Assembly: GCA_050257395.1 (NCBI GenBank)
Contig: JBLMWU010000062.1
Span: 1 to 19,805 of the forward strand
Length of the DNA: 19,805 nt
DNA from: JAIRTY01 sp050257395
Lineage (GTDB): Bacteria > Actinomycetota > Actinomycetes > Streptosporangiales > Streptosporangiaceae
Direction: 5' to 3'
Shown: positions 13,567 through 19,805 of the stretch, one piece after another
Layout: each line of letters opens with the position of its first letter
Numbering within the stretch: position 1 is the stretch's first letter
Notes under the pieces: generated by a model
What the model was told of the DNA's origin: nothing
Seen by the model: only the letters and a program-made list of their open reading frames with translations
Database searches by the model: none
Translations under genes and position numbers: made by a program

Positions 13567-15720
13567 ATGGCCCTGGCAATCAGTGACGATCACAAGGCCC
13601 TGGCGGAGGTGGTCCGCGACTTCGCCGACGGTAACGGGTTGCGGGCGCTGACCCGGGCCATGCTGTCAGATCCCGGGGCGGAGGCGGGCAGCGTCTGCAA
13701 GCAGATGGCCGGGCTCGGCTGGCTCGGCCTGCACCTGCGGGAGGAGCACGGCGGGTCCGGGTTCGGGCTGGCCGAGACCGCGATCGTCACCGAGGGCCTG
13801 GGCGCCGCGCCCGCCCCCGGGCCGTTCCTGCCCACGGTCGTGGCGTCCGCCGTGATCAGCGCGGTGGGCACGCCGGACCAGCAGGCCCGCCTGCTGCCCG
13901 GGCTGGCGGACGGCTCCACCTGGGCCTCCGTCTCGCTCGAGGGAACGGCGGGCGGGCCGGGGGAGGGGCGGCTGACCGGGACCTGCCCGGCGGCACTGGG
14001 CGGCGCCTGGGCCCAGCTGCACCTGGTGCCGGCAGGCGCGGACCTGGCAGTGGTGGCCGCTGACGCGGACGGCGTGCAGGCGGCCCCGCTCACCAGCCTC
14101 GACCCGTCACTGGGCCTGGCCAGGCTGGACCTGGACGGCGTGGCCGCCGACGAGGGCGGGCCGCTGCCCGGCGGGGTGGCGCTGGCCCGGCAGGTGCTGC
14201 GGGTGCTGGCGGCGGCGGAGGCCGCGGGCGGCGCCCGGGCCTGCCTGGACATGGCCCTGGCGTATGCGAAGGTCCGCGAGCAGTTCGGCCGGACCATCGG
14301 CAGCTTCCAGGCGGTCAAGCACCACCTGGCGAACATGCTGGTCCGGGCCGAGCTGGCCACGTCCGCGGCGTGGGACGCCGCCCGGGTGGGCACCGGCGGC
14401 CCGGAGGCCGCGCTGGCGTCGGCGGCCGCCGCGGCCGTGGCGCTGGCGGCCTACCAGTGGTCGGCCCGGATGAACATCCAGATCCTCGGCGGGATCGGCT
14501 TCACCTGGGAACACGACGCCCACCTGTACCTGCGGCGGGCGGATGTGCTGGCCGCGCTGGCGGGGCCGTCCGAGCATGCCGCCGGCGAGGTGTGTGAGCT
14601 GACCCGGCAGGGGGTGCGGCGGACCTTCGCCGTGCAGCTGCCGCCCGAGGCCGGGGAGCACCGGGCCGCCGCCCGGGCGTTCCGGGAGCGCTACCAGGCG
14701 GCCGCCCAGGAGGACAAGCGCGGGCTGCTGGTGGAGCACGGGTACCTGGTGCCGCACTGGCCCCGGCCGTGGGGCCGGGCAGCGGGCGCGGTCGAGCAGC
14801 TGGTGATCGAGGAGGAACTCGCCGGGCTGGGCATCCCCGGCCTCGGCATCGGCGGCTGGGTGCTGCTGACCCTGGTGCAGCAGGCCTCGGCCGAGCAGGT
14901 CGAGCGGTGGATCCGGCCCAGCCTGCTGGGCGAGCTGATCTGGTGCCAGCTGTTCAGCGAGCCGAACGCCGGATCCGACGCCGCGGCCGTGCAGACCCGC
15001 GGCGTCCGGGTGGACGGCGGCTGGCGGGTGACCGGCCAGAAGGTGTGGACCAGCGGCGCCCAGTGGTGCAACCGGGGCCTGGCGACCATCCGCACCGACC
15101 CCGGGGCGCCCAAGCACAAGGGCATCACCACCATGGTCATCGACCTCAAGGCGCCGGGTGTGCGGGTCTCGCCGCTGCGGGAGCTCACCGGCGACTCGCT
15201 GTTCAACGAGGTCTTCTTCGACGACGTGTTCGTCCCGGACGGCGACGTGGTGGGTGAGGTCAACAACGGCTGGACGGTCGCGCGCGCCACCCTCGGCAAC
15301 GAGCGGGTGAGCATCGGCGGCGGCAGCCGGATGGGCATGTCCGCCACCGGCCTGGTGGCGCTGCTGGACCGGCACGCCCCGGGCGACACCGGGCATGCCC
15401 GCGAGGCCGGCCGCCTGATCGCGGAGGAACTGGCCATGGACCTGATCAGCCTGCGGCAGGTCGAGCGGGCCGTGTCCGGGGCCGGCCCGTCACCGGAAGG
15501 CAACGTGACCAAGCTGCTCACGGCCGAGCACGGGCAGCGGGTCACCGAGCTGGGCCTGTCCATCGCGGCGGCCGCCGCGGTGACCGGCGGGGAGGCGGCG
15601 CTGGCCCGCGACTACCTCTGGCAGCGCTGCATGACCATCGCGGGCGGCACGTCCGAGGTCAGCCGCAACGTGATCGCGGAGCGGATCCTCGGCCTGCCGC
15701 GCGAGCCGAACATGCGCTGA
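13567..15720 (+). CDS. Fused double-domain acyl-CoA dehydrogenase
   Basis: 717 aa from ATG at 13567, with GGAGG 7 nt upstream; the open frame further 5' is rejected. It is two acyl-CoA dehydrogenase units in one chain. The N-terminal unit (about 1-345) has REQFGRTIGSFQAVKHHLA and ILGGIGFTWEHD, where Glu315 aligns with the usual catalytic base, but its FAD-binding beta-domain motifs are degenerate. The C-terminal unit (about 355-717) keeps them: CQLFSEPNAGSD, VTGQKVWTSGAQ and the final IAGGTSEVSRNVIAERILGLP. The parts look complementary, as in heteromeric alpha2-beta2 dehydrogenases and the roughly 720-aa mycobacterial FadE proteins. The substrate (a fatty-, branched- or sterol-derived acyl-CoA) cannot be told. 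It ends 36 bp from the convergent SQR-like gene. Confidence 0.9.
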   Translation: MALAISDDHKALAEVVRDFADGNGLRALTRAMLSDPGAEAGSVCKQMAGLGWLGLHLREEHGGSGFGLAETAIVTEGLGAAPAPGPFLPTVVASAVISAVGTPDQQARLLPGLADGSTWASVSLEGTAGGPGEGRLTGTCPAALGGAWAQLHLVPAGADLAVVAADADGVQAAPLTSLDPSLGLARLDLDGVAADEGGPLPGGVALARQVLRVLAAAEAAGGARACLDMALAYAKVREQFGRTIGSFQAVKHHLANMLVRAELATSAAWDAARVGTGGPEAALASAAAAAVALAAYQWSARMNIQILGGIGFTWEHDAHLYLRRADVLAALAGPSEHAAGEVCELTRQGVRRTFAVQLPPEAGEHRAAARAFRERYQAAAQEDKRGLLVEHGYLVPHWPRPWGRAAGAVEQLVIEEELAGLGIPGLGIGGWVLLTLVQQASAEQVERWIRPSLLGELIWCQLFSEPNAGSDAAAVQTRGVRVDGGWRVTGQKVWTSGAQWCNRGLATIRTDPGAPKHKGITTMVIDLKAPGVRVSPLRELTGDSLFNEVFFDDVFVPDGDVVGEVNNGWTVARATLGNERVSIGGGSRMGMSATGLVALLDRHAPGDTGHAREAGRLIAEELAMDLISLRQVERAVSGAGPSPEGNVTKLLTAEHGQRVTELGLSIAAAAAVTGGEAALARDYLWQRCMTIAGGTSEVSRNVIAERILGLPREPNMR

Positions 15721-15756
15721 CCCGGCGCCCTGGCGGCGGCGCGGGCCCAGTCGCCG

Positions 15757-16965
15757 TCAGGGCAGCGTGACGTACCCGTGCCGGGACTTCCACAGGAAGT
15801 ACTTCTCGAACCCGAGCTTCATCGCGTGCGCCTGCGGCCCGGGGATGAGCACCCCGTGCTTGCGGGGCGGCAGCATCTTGTCGGCCAGGATGATCACCCC
15901 GTTGTTCCCCGCGTCCATCACGCAGACCGCCGGCATGTCGCCGAACGCCTTGCGGGAGGCGGGGGCCTCCCCGCGGATCTGGGCTGCGATGTTGCGCGCG
16001 GCCACGTGCGCCATCCGCTCGGCCGGGAACCCCGTCTTGGGGATGCCCACCGGCGTCGATGTCTGCCAGGGCACGTCCACCGCCACCGCGATCCCCACCG
16101 CGTACACCTCGTCGCGGGTGAGGGTCTGGTAGGTGTCGCGGACCTTCACGTAGCCCTTGGCGTCGGCGATCTCGCTGGTGGCCCGGATGACCTCCTGGCC
16201 GGAGAACGGGGGCACGATCATCGCGTAGCGGAAATCGATCGCCTTGCCGTCGGCGAGCACCAGGCGGCCCTCGTCGACGTGGTCCATGGCGGTGTCCAGC
16301 ACCGGGGTGATGTGCTCCTTGCGGAGGAACATCGACAGCAGCGCCTCGCCGTGCGGCAGCCCGCCGATGCCGAAGTGCCCGAGGAACGGCTCCGAGGACA
16401 CCCAGGTCAGCTTGACCTGGCGCTTCAGCCCGGCCTTCCGCAGCTGGTGGGACAGGTTGAACAGGTACTCATAGGCGGCGCCGAAACAGCCCGCGCCCTG
16501 GGTCGCCCCCACCACGATGTCACCGGGGTCCTCCAGGAACCGCCGCCAGCCCTCACCCGCCGCGATCGCGTCCTCCAGGCTGGTGATCGTGTAGGCGTTG
16601 CCGCCCGGCCCCAGCCCGGGCACCGCCCCGAAGTTGTTGCGGTAGCCGGTGGCGATCACCAGATAGTCGTAGTCGTACAGGCCCGCGGTGGTGGTGACCT
16701 TGCGGCCGTCCAGGTCGAGGGCGGTGGCTTCGGCGTGGACGAAGTCGATCCCGTGGGACTCGAAGGTGGGCGCCACCGGGAAGGTGATGTCGGCCGGGCT
16801 GCGCTTGCCGAACGGCAGCCAGATCAGCGACGGGTTGAACAGGAACCTGTCGGAGGCGGAGACGACCCGTACGTCCACGTCCCCGTGCAGTTCGTGGCGC
16901 ACGGCCAGGGCCGCGGTCAGGCCCGCGAAGTTCCCGCCCAGCACCAGTACCTTCTTGCGGCTCAT
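15757..16965 (-). CDS. Sulfide:quinone oxidoreductase-like FAD protein
   Basis: 402 aa. N-terminal Rossmann motif VLVLGGNFAGLTAAL (6-20) binds FAD; IATGYRNN (104-111) is the second conserved FAD motif. It has only two cysteines, Cys160 in GATQGAGCFGAAYEY and Cys348 in PAVCVMDAGNNG, matching the redox pair of sulfide:quinone oxidoreductases that carries sulfur between sulfide and FAD. The third Cys of some SQRs is missing. The C-terminus ends MKLGFEKYFLWKSRHGYVTLP, an amphipathic segment suited to membrane association and quinone access. Expected reaction: sulfide to polysulfide or persulfide, electrons to quinone. AGGAGG lies 9 nt before the ATG. A CsoR/CstR-type palindrome and a leader hairpin lie upstream. 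A non-sulfide NDH-2-like role is the main alternative. Confidence 0.85.
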   Translation of the reverse strand: MSRKKVLVLGGNFAGLTAALAVRHELHGDVDVRVVSASDRFLFNPSLIWLPFGKRSPADITFPVAPTFESHGIDFVHAEATALDLDGRKVTTTAGLYDYDYLVIATGYRNNFGAVPGLGPGGNAYTITSLEDAIAAGEGWRRFLEDPGDIVVGATQGAGCFGAAYEYLFNLSHQLRKAGLKRQVKLTWVSSEPFLGHFGIGGLPHGEALLSMFLRKEHITPVLDTAMDHVDEGRLVLADGKAIDFRYAMIVPPFSGQEVIRATSEIADAKGYVKVRDTYQTLTRDEVYAVGIAVAVDVPWQTSTPVGIPKTGFPAERMAHVAARNIAAQIRGEAPASRKAFGDMPAVCVMDAGNNGVIILADKMLPPRKHGVLIPGPQAHAMKLGFEKYFLWKSRHGYVTLP

Positions 16966-17002
16966 GAGGGCACCCCTCCTCGTCGTATCCGCCGGCGGCC
17001 GG

Positions 17003-17033
17003 CCGGGGCCAGCTCACAGGGCGCTGGCCCCGG
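17003..17033 (-). other. 11-bp stem-loop in the SQR leader
   Basis: CCGGGGCCAGC (17003-17013) and GCTGGCCCCGG (17023-17033) pair perfectly around a 9-nt loop. If transcription starts about 7 nt after the predicted -10 (17043-17048), this stem would be almost at the 5' end of the mRNA, ahead of the ribosome-binding site. It could stabilise the message or act as an attenuator. No T-run follows. Confidence 0.6.
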
Positions 17034-17042
17034 TCACTCGCG

Positions 17043-17048
17043 AAAATA
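17043..17048 (-). promoter_or_regulatory. predicted -10 element of the SQR gene
   Basis: Reverse strand TATTTT, a fair match to TATAAT, overlaps the start-proximal arm of the palindrome at 17046-17061. TTCAAG about 18 bp further upstream could serve as -35. Confidence 0.4.
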
Positions 17049-17061
17049 CCCATCTGGGTAT
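17046..17061 (-). promoter_or_regulatory. CsoR/CstR-type operator candidate upstream of SQR gene
   Basis: ATACCC-ATCT-GGGTAT, a perfect 16-bp inverted repeat 80 bp before the SQR start and overlapping its predicted -10. It has the same ATACC-N6-GGTAT core as the site upstream of the OsmC gene. Sites of this kind bind CsoR/RcnR/FrmR/CstR-family repressors, and CstR members control sulfide-oxidation genes through persulfide sensing. The divergent HIT operon could also be affected. Confidence 0.7.
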
Positions 17062-17099
17062 GTGACCTTGAAGGGCCGTTGGTCCCGACTCCCTCAGGG

Positions 17100-17136
17100 C
17101 CACCGGGCGGCCCGTCCGGATCCCGGGCCCCGGTGG
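17100..17136 (+). other. inverted repeat in the HIT operon leader
   Basis: CCACCGGG (17100-17107) and CCCGGTGG (17129-17136) are perfect 8-bp arms with a 21-nt loop, about 66 bp before the HIT ATG. It may be a regulatory site or leader structure. The rest of gap 16966-17201 holds the operator and the SQR leader hairpin. Confidence 0.35.
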
Positions 17137-17201
17137 TGCGGCGGCCGCCGCGGCTGGGAGGGTTAGCCGGGTGAGCGCAGCCGCTGCGAGAAAGGCGACC
17201 C

Positions 17202-17600
17202 ATGGCGTCCGTTTTCACGAAGATCATCAACGGGGAGCTGCCCGGCCGGTTCGTCTACACCGATGACGTGTCGGTGGCGTTCCTGTCGATCGCGCCGCTG
17301 ACCCCCGGGCACACGCTGGTGGTCCCCCGCGAGGAGATCGACCAGTGGACCGACGCCGGCCAGCCGCTGCTGGACCACTGCGTCGGCGTCGCCCGCCAGC
17401 TCGGCAACGCGGTCAAGCGGGCGTTCGGCGCGCCCCGCGCCGGGCTCGTCATCGCCGGCCTGGAAGTGCCGCACCTGCACGTCCACGTGTTCCCGGTCTG
17501 GTCGCTGAGCGACTTCAGCTTCGCCAACGCCAGGCCAGCCAGCGACGAGGAGCTCGACGACGCCGCGGCCCGGCTCCGCACGGCGCTGGCGCAGGCGTGA
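17202..17600 (+). CDS. HIT-family nucleotide-binding hydrolase
   Basis: 132 aa. The histidine triad HLHVHVFP (about 90-97) is complete, and the N-terminal FTKIINGELPGRFVY plus the LTPGHTLVVPREE strand are typical of the Hint/HIT branch. Such proteins hydrolyse adenylated or phosphoramidate nucleotides (AMP-lysine, dinucleoside polyphosphates) in the cytosol. The ATG follows GAGAAAGGCGACCC. The stop overlaps the next gene's GTG (GTGA at 17597-17600), so it heads a coupled operon with the CoA-transferase and hydratase. A HIT protein has no obvious role in that pathway; removing an acyl-adenylate by-product would be one possibility, but this is inference. Confidence 0.9.
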   Translation: MASVFTKIINGELPGRFVYTDDVSVAFLSIAPLTPGHTLVVPREEIDQWTDAGQPLLDHCVGVARQLGNAVKRAFGAPRAGLVIAGLEVPHLHVHVFPVWSLSDFSFANARPASDEELDDAAARLRTALAQA

Positions 17601-18793
17601 ACACCGCCGGCGCCCCGCTGGCCGGGATGCGGATCGTCGAGCTGTCGGCGTACGTGGCCACCCCGCTGTGCGGGATGACGCTGTCGCAGCTCGGCGCCGA
17701 CGTGATCCGGGTCGAGCCGATCGGCGGGCAGGCCGACCGGGGCCGCTGGCCGCTGAGCGGGTCCGGGACCAGCCTGTACTGGACCGGGCTGAACAAGGGC
17801 AAGCGGGCGGTCGCGGCGGACTTCCGCTCCCCGCAGGGGCGCGCCATCGTCGCCGGCCTGGCGGCCAGCGGCGGGATCCTGGTCACCAACGCCAGCTTCC
17901 CGGAGCTGTCCTACGAGGCGCTGCGCGCCCGCCGCCCGGACCTGATCCACGTCCAGCTCACCGGCACCCCGGACGGGGGGACGGCGGTCGACTACACGGT
18001 CAACGCCGAGGTCGGCCTGCCCATGGTCACCGGGCCGGCCGGCGGCGGGCCGGTCAACCACGTGCTCCCGGCGTGGGACGTCGCCGCCGGGCTGTACCTG
18101 GCGGCCGGGCTGCTCGCCGCCGAACGGCACCGGCTGCTCACCGGGGAAGGCCAGCAGGTGAGCGTGGCCCTGCACGATGTCGCGCTGGCCACCGTGGCCA
18201 GCCTCGGCTATCTCGCCGACGCGCAGCTGGGCGGCGAGCCGCGGGTCCAGGACGGCAACTACATCTACGGCAGCTACGGCCGCGACTTCGCGACCAGCGA
18301 CGGCCGCCGCCTGGTCCTCGTCGTCCTCACCGCCCGGCACTGGCAGGACCTGCTCGCGGTCACGGGGCTGACCGCGGCGTTCGCGGCCGTGCAGCAGGCG
18401 CTGGGCGCGGACCTCAGCCTGGAAGGCGACCGGTACCGCCACGGGGCGGTGATCAGCGCGCTGCTGGAGCCGTGGTTCGCCCGGCACACCCTGGCCGAGG
18501 CCGGGGCCGCCCTGTCCGCCCGCCGCCTGCTGCACGCGCCCTACCGGACCTTCGCGGAGCTGGCCGCGGACCCGGCCGCGCTGCTGGCCGGCCACCCGCT
18601 GCTGGGCCTGCTGGACCAGCCCGGGGTGGGCCCGCACCTGGCGGCCGGCTCGCCGCTGGTGATGAACGGCGAGCGGGCCGGCGCCCGCCCGGCCCCGCGG
18701 GTCGGGCAGCACACCGGCGAGGTGCTCACCGACGTGCTCGGCTACTCCGCGGCGGACCTGGCGGACCTGCGGGACAAAGGCGTGATCGGCTGA
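17597..18793 (+). CDS. mct: Family III CoA-transferase, Mct-like (mesaconyl-CoA C1-C4 CoA transferase)
   Basis: 398 aa from GTG at 17597. Start region LAGMRIVELSAYVATPLCGMTLSQLGADVIRVE is typical of CaiB/BaiF family III CoA-transferases. Asp161 in VLPAWDVAAGLYLAAGLLAAERHR aligns with the Asp that forms the acyl-anhydride intermediate. Several stretches fit the mesaconyl-CoA intramolecular transferase (2-methylfumaryl-CoA isomerase) subgroup as I remember it: FWTGLNKGKRAVA-like (here YWTGLNKGKRAVA), PDGGTAVDYTVNAEVGLP, GPVNHVLPAWD and DGNYIYGSYGRDFATSDGRR. That enzyme moves CoA from C1 to C4 of mesaconate in the 3-hydroxypropionate bicycle. The following gene encodes the matching hydratase, which supports the call. 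Another small dicarboxylate substrate is possible. Confidence 0.82.
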   Translation: MNTAGAPLAGMRIVELSAYVATPLCGMTLSQLGADVIRVEPIGGQADRGRWPLSGSGTSLYWTGLNKGKRAVAADFRSPQGRAIVAGLAASGGILVTNASFPELSYEALRARRPDLIHVQLTGTPDGGTAVDYTVNAEVGLPMVTGPAGGGPVNHVLPAWDVAAGLYLAAGLLAAERHRLLTGEGQQVSVALHDVALATVASLGYLADAQLGGEPRVQDGNYIYGSYGRDFATSDGRRLVLVVLTARHWQDLLAVTGLTAAFAAVQQALGADLSLEGDRYRHGAVISALLEPWFARHTLAEAGAALSARRLLHAPYRTFAELAADPAALLAGHPLLGLLDQPGVGPHLAAGSPLVMNGERAGARPAPRVGQHTGEVLTDVLGYSAADLADLRDKGVIG

Positions 18794-19695
18794 TGGCCGG
18801 GCAAGCGGGCGGGCCCGCTGGCGGCGAGCAGGCCAGCGTGCGGGAAGTGCTGCAGCCAGGCCCGGTCCAGGCGCTCGCCGCGCTGTTCGACGACGGGCTG
18901 CCGGTGCCGGAGCCGGGCGACCCGCTGCCGCCGCTGTGGCACTGGGTGGCGCTGCCCCGGTGGCCGCCAGCCGGGCAGACCGGCGCCGACGGCCACCCCG
19001 CGCACGGGGTGCCCCGCGACGGCCTGCCGCGGCGGATGTTCGCGGGCGGCCGCGCCCGGTTCCTCGCCCCGCTGCGGGTCGGCGCCGCGGTCCGCCGGGA
19101 CACCCGGGTGCTGTCACGGACCCGCAAGCAGGGCCGTCAGGGCGACTTCGTCCTGGTGACCGTGGAGACCCGGCTCACCGGCGACGACGGTGAGCTCGCC
19201 CTGACCGAGACCCAGGACATCATCTACCGGCCGGCGGCGCCGCCCGCCAGCGGCGCGGGCCCGGAGCCGCTGCCGCAGCCCGGCCGCGCGCCAGCGCTGC
19301 TGCAGGCGCAGGCCGGCGGAACCTGGCGGCTGCGCACCGACCCGACCTTCCTCGCCCGGTTCAGCGCCGCCACCGCCAACGGGCACCGCATCCACTACGA
19401 CTGGCCGTACGCCACCGGCGTGGAGGGCTACCCCGGCCTGGTCGTGCACGGGCCGCTCATGACGCTGTCGCTGCTCGAAACCGCCAGGCTGGCCCGGCCG
19501 GGCGACGTCATCACCGCGGTGGAGCACCGCAACCTGCGGCCGCTGTTCTGCGGCCAGGACGCGACCGTGCGCCACACCCCCGGCGGGGACGGCGCCAGCT
19601 GGTCGCTCACCCTGGCCAGCGGCGCCGGCGCGGACGCGGCCCCGCACACCTCGGTCACCATCCGGGCCGCCGCGGCCGGCGCCGGGCCGCGCTGA
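18793..19695 (+). CDS. meh: Mesaconyl-C4-CoA hydratase-like (Meh; FAS1/MaoC-type dehydratase)
   Basis: 300 aa. The ATG shares a base with the preceding stop (TGATG). Two hot-dog halves: an N-terminal FAS1-like half (about 15-148, with PLPPLWHW and RMFAGGRARFLAPLRVG) and a C-terminal MaoC-like half with NGHRIHYDWPYA (196-207) and EGYPGLVVHGPL (211-222), which carry the catalytic His/Asp region. This layout is that of mesaconyl-C4-CoA (3-methylfumaryl-CoA) hydratase, which makes citramalyl-CoA for cleavage into acetyl-CoA and pyruvate. Similar proteins act as itaconyl-CoA hydratases or HTD2-type dehydratases; the Mct-like neighbour favours the first. The citramalyl-CoA lyase is not in the window and may lie outside it. 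Confidence 0.83.
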   Translation: MAGQAGGPAGGEQASVREVLQPGPVQALAALFDDGLPVPEPGDPLPPLWHWVALPRWPPAGQTGADGHPAHGVPRDGLPRRMFAGGRARFLAPLRVGAAVRRDTRVLSRTRKQGRQGDFVLVTVETRLTGDDGELALTETQDIIYRPAAPPASGAGPEPLPQPGRAPALLQAQAGGTWRLRTDPTFLARFSAATANGHRIHYDWPYATGVEGYPGLVVHGPLMTLSLLETARLARPGDVITAVEHRNLRPLFCGQDATVRHTPGGDGASWSLTLASGAGADAAPHTSVTIRAAAAGAGPR

Positions 19696-19712
19696 GCGCG
19701 GCCGCCGGGACG

Positions 19713-19805
19713 TCAGGAGGCAGGCTCGCCCACCACCGAGGCCAGGTACGCGCCGGTCCTGGCCGGGTCCATCAGCCAGTTGTCCAGGTCGGGCGGGTTG
19801 GCGTA
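19713..19805 (-). CDS. C-terminal end of an unidentified protein (runs off right edge)
   Basis: The reverse strand is open from the edge to a TGA at 19715-19713, giving the last 30 residues (YANPPDLDNWLMDPARTGAY, then LASVVGEPAS). The codon usage matches the surrounding genes. It converges on the hydratase gene with 17 bp between the stops. The fragment is too short to name; it looks soluble, with no membrane helix. Confidence 0.5.
   Translation of the reverse strand, partial: YANPPDLDNWLMDPARTGAYLASVVGEPAS

Noticed and set aside
14107..15396. 429-codon minus-strand frame opposite the acyl-CoA dehydrogenase
   Set aside because: Shadow frame, no recognisable family, while the plus strand is conserved throughout.
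17255..19117. 620-codon minus-strand open frame opposite the HIT-Mct-Meh operon
   Set aside because: Low-complexity antisense translation of three well-supported genes; no motif or ribosome-binding site.
17668..19695. Long plus-strand frame suggesting a Mct-hydratase fusion of 675 residues
   Set aside because: The first part is a +1 shadow of the Mct gene; only the part after 18793 is real protein, with its own coupled start.

Overview
The window is very GC-rich DNA (third codon positions almost all G or C) with densely packed genes, 4-nt ATGA/GTGA overlaps and several GTG starts. Together with actinobacterial families (encapsulin with DyP, a cytosolic sulfite-oxidase-like protein with a flavin reductase and DUF6510, a membrane protein with a Lipoprotein_15 domain), this points to an Actinomycetota chromosome, possibly a soil Streptosporangiales- or Streptomyces-like lineage. 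I see no rRNA, tRNA, CRISPR array, transposase or plasmid gene. No gene-free stretch exceeds 300 bases; the longest is 16966-17201.

Left part (1-6750, all minus strand): the 5' end of a Kup potassium transporter; a fetA-fetB ABC pair (UPF0014 family, iron/metal export type); a P2-type cation ATPase; and a bifunctional class A penicillin-binding protein with an unusual Lys/Pro-Gly8 tail.

Middle part: a plus-strand three-gene cassette (6898-8461) encodes a small molybdopterin oxidoreductase, an FAD/NAD(P)H reductase and a Cys-rich DUF6510 protein. It converges on a minus-strand encapsulin operon (10338-8483) in which a DyP peroxidase ends in a textbook encapsulin-targeting peptide. Upstream of that, still minus, are a five-helix membrane protein with a C-terminal Lipoprotein_15-like domain (closed by a 12-bp terminator hairpin), a PIN-domain protein, an OsmC/Ohr-type protein and two small membrane proteins.

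Right part: a plus-strand double-length fused acyl-CoA dehydrogenase (13567-15720) converges on a minus-strand sulfide:quinone-oxidoreductase-like flavoprotein (15757-16965). Divergent from the latter is a translationally coupled plus-strand operon: a HIT protein, a family III CoA-transferase resembling mesaconyl-CoA C1-C4 CoA transferase (Mct), and a FAS1/MaoC-type hydratase resembling mesaconyl-C4-CoA hydratase (Meh). The Mct and Meh activities are consecutive steps of the second half of the 3-hydroxypropionate bicycle (glyoxylate + propionyl-CoA assimilation). The window ends in the 3' end of an unidentified minus-strand gene.

The most interesting non-coding signal is a pair of 16-bp palindromes of the form ATACC-N6-GGTAT, one in front of the OsmC gene and one in front of the SQR-like gene. 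They look like operators for a CsoR/CstR-family repressor and would join these two genes in one thiol, sulfide or metal-responsive regulon. The SQR-like leader also carries an 11-bp perfect hairpin just after the predicted transcription start.
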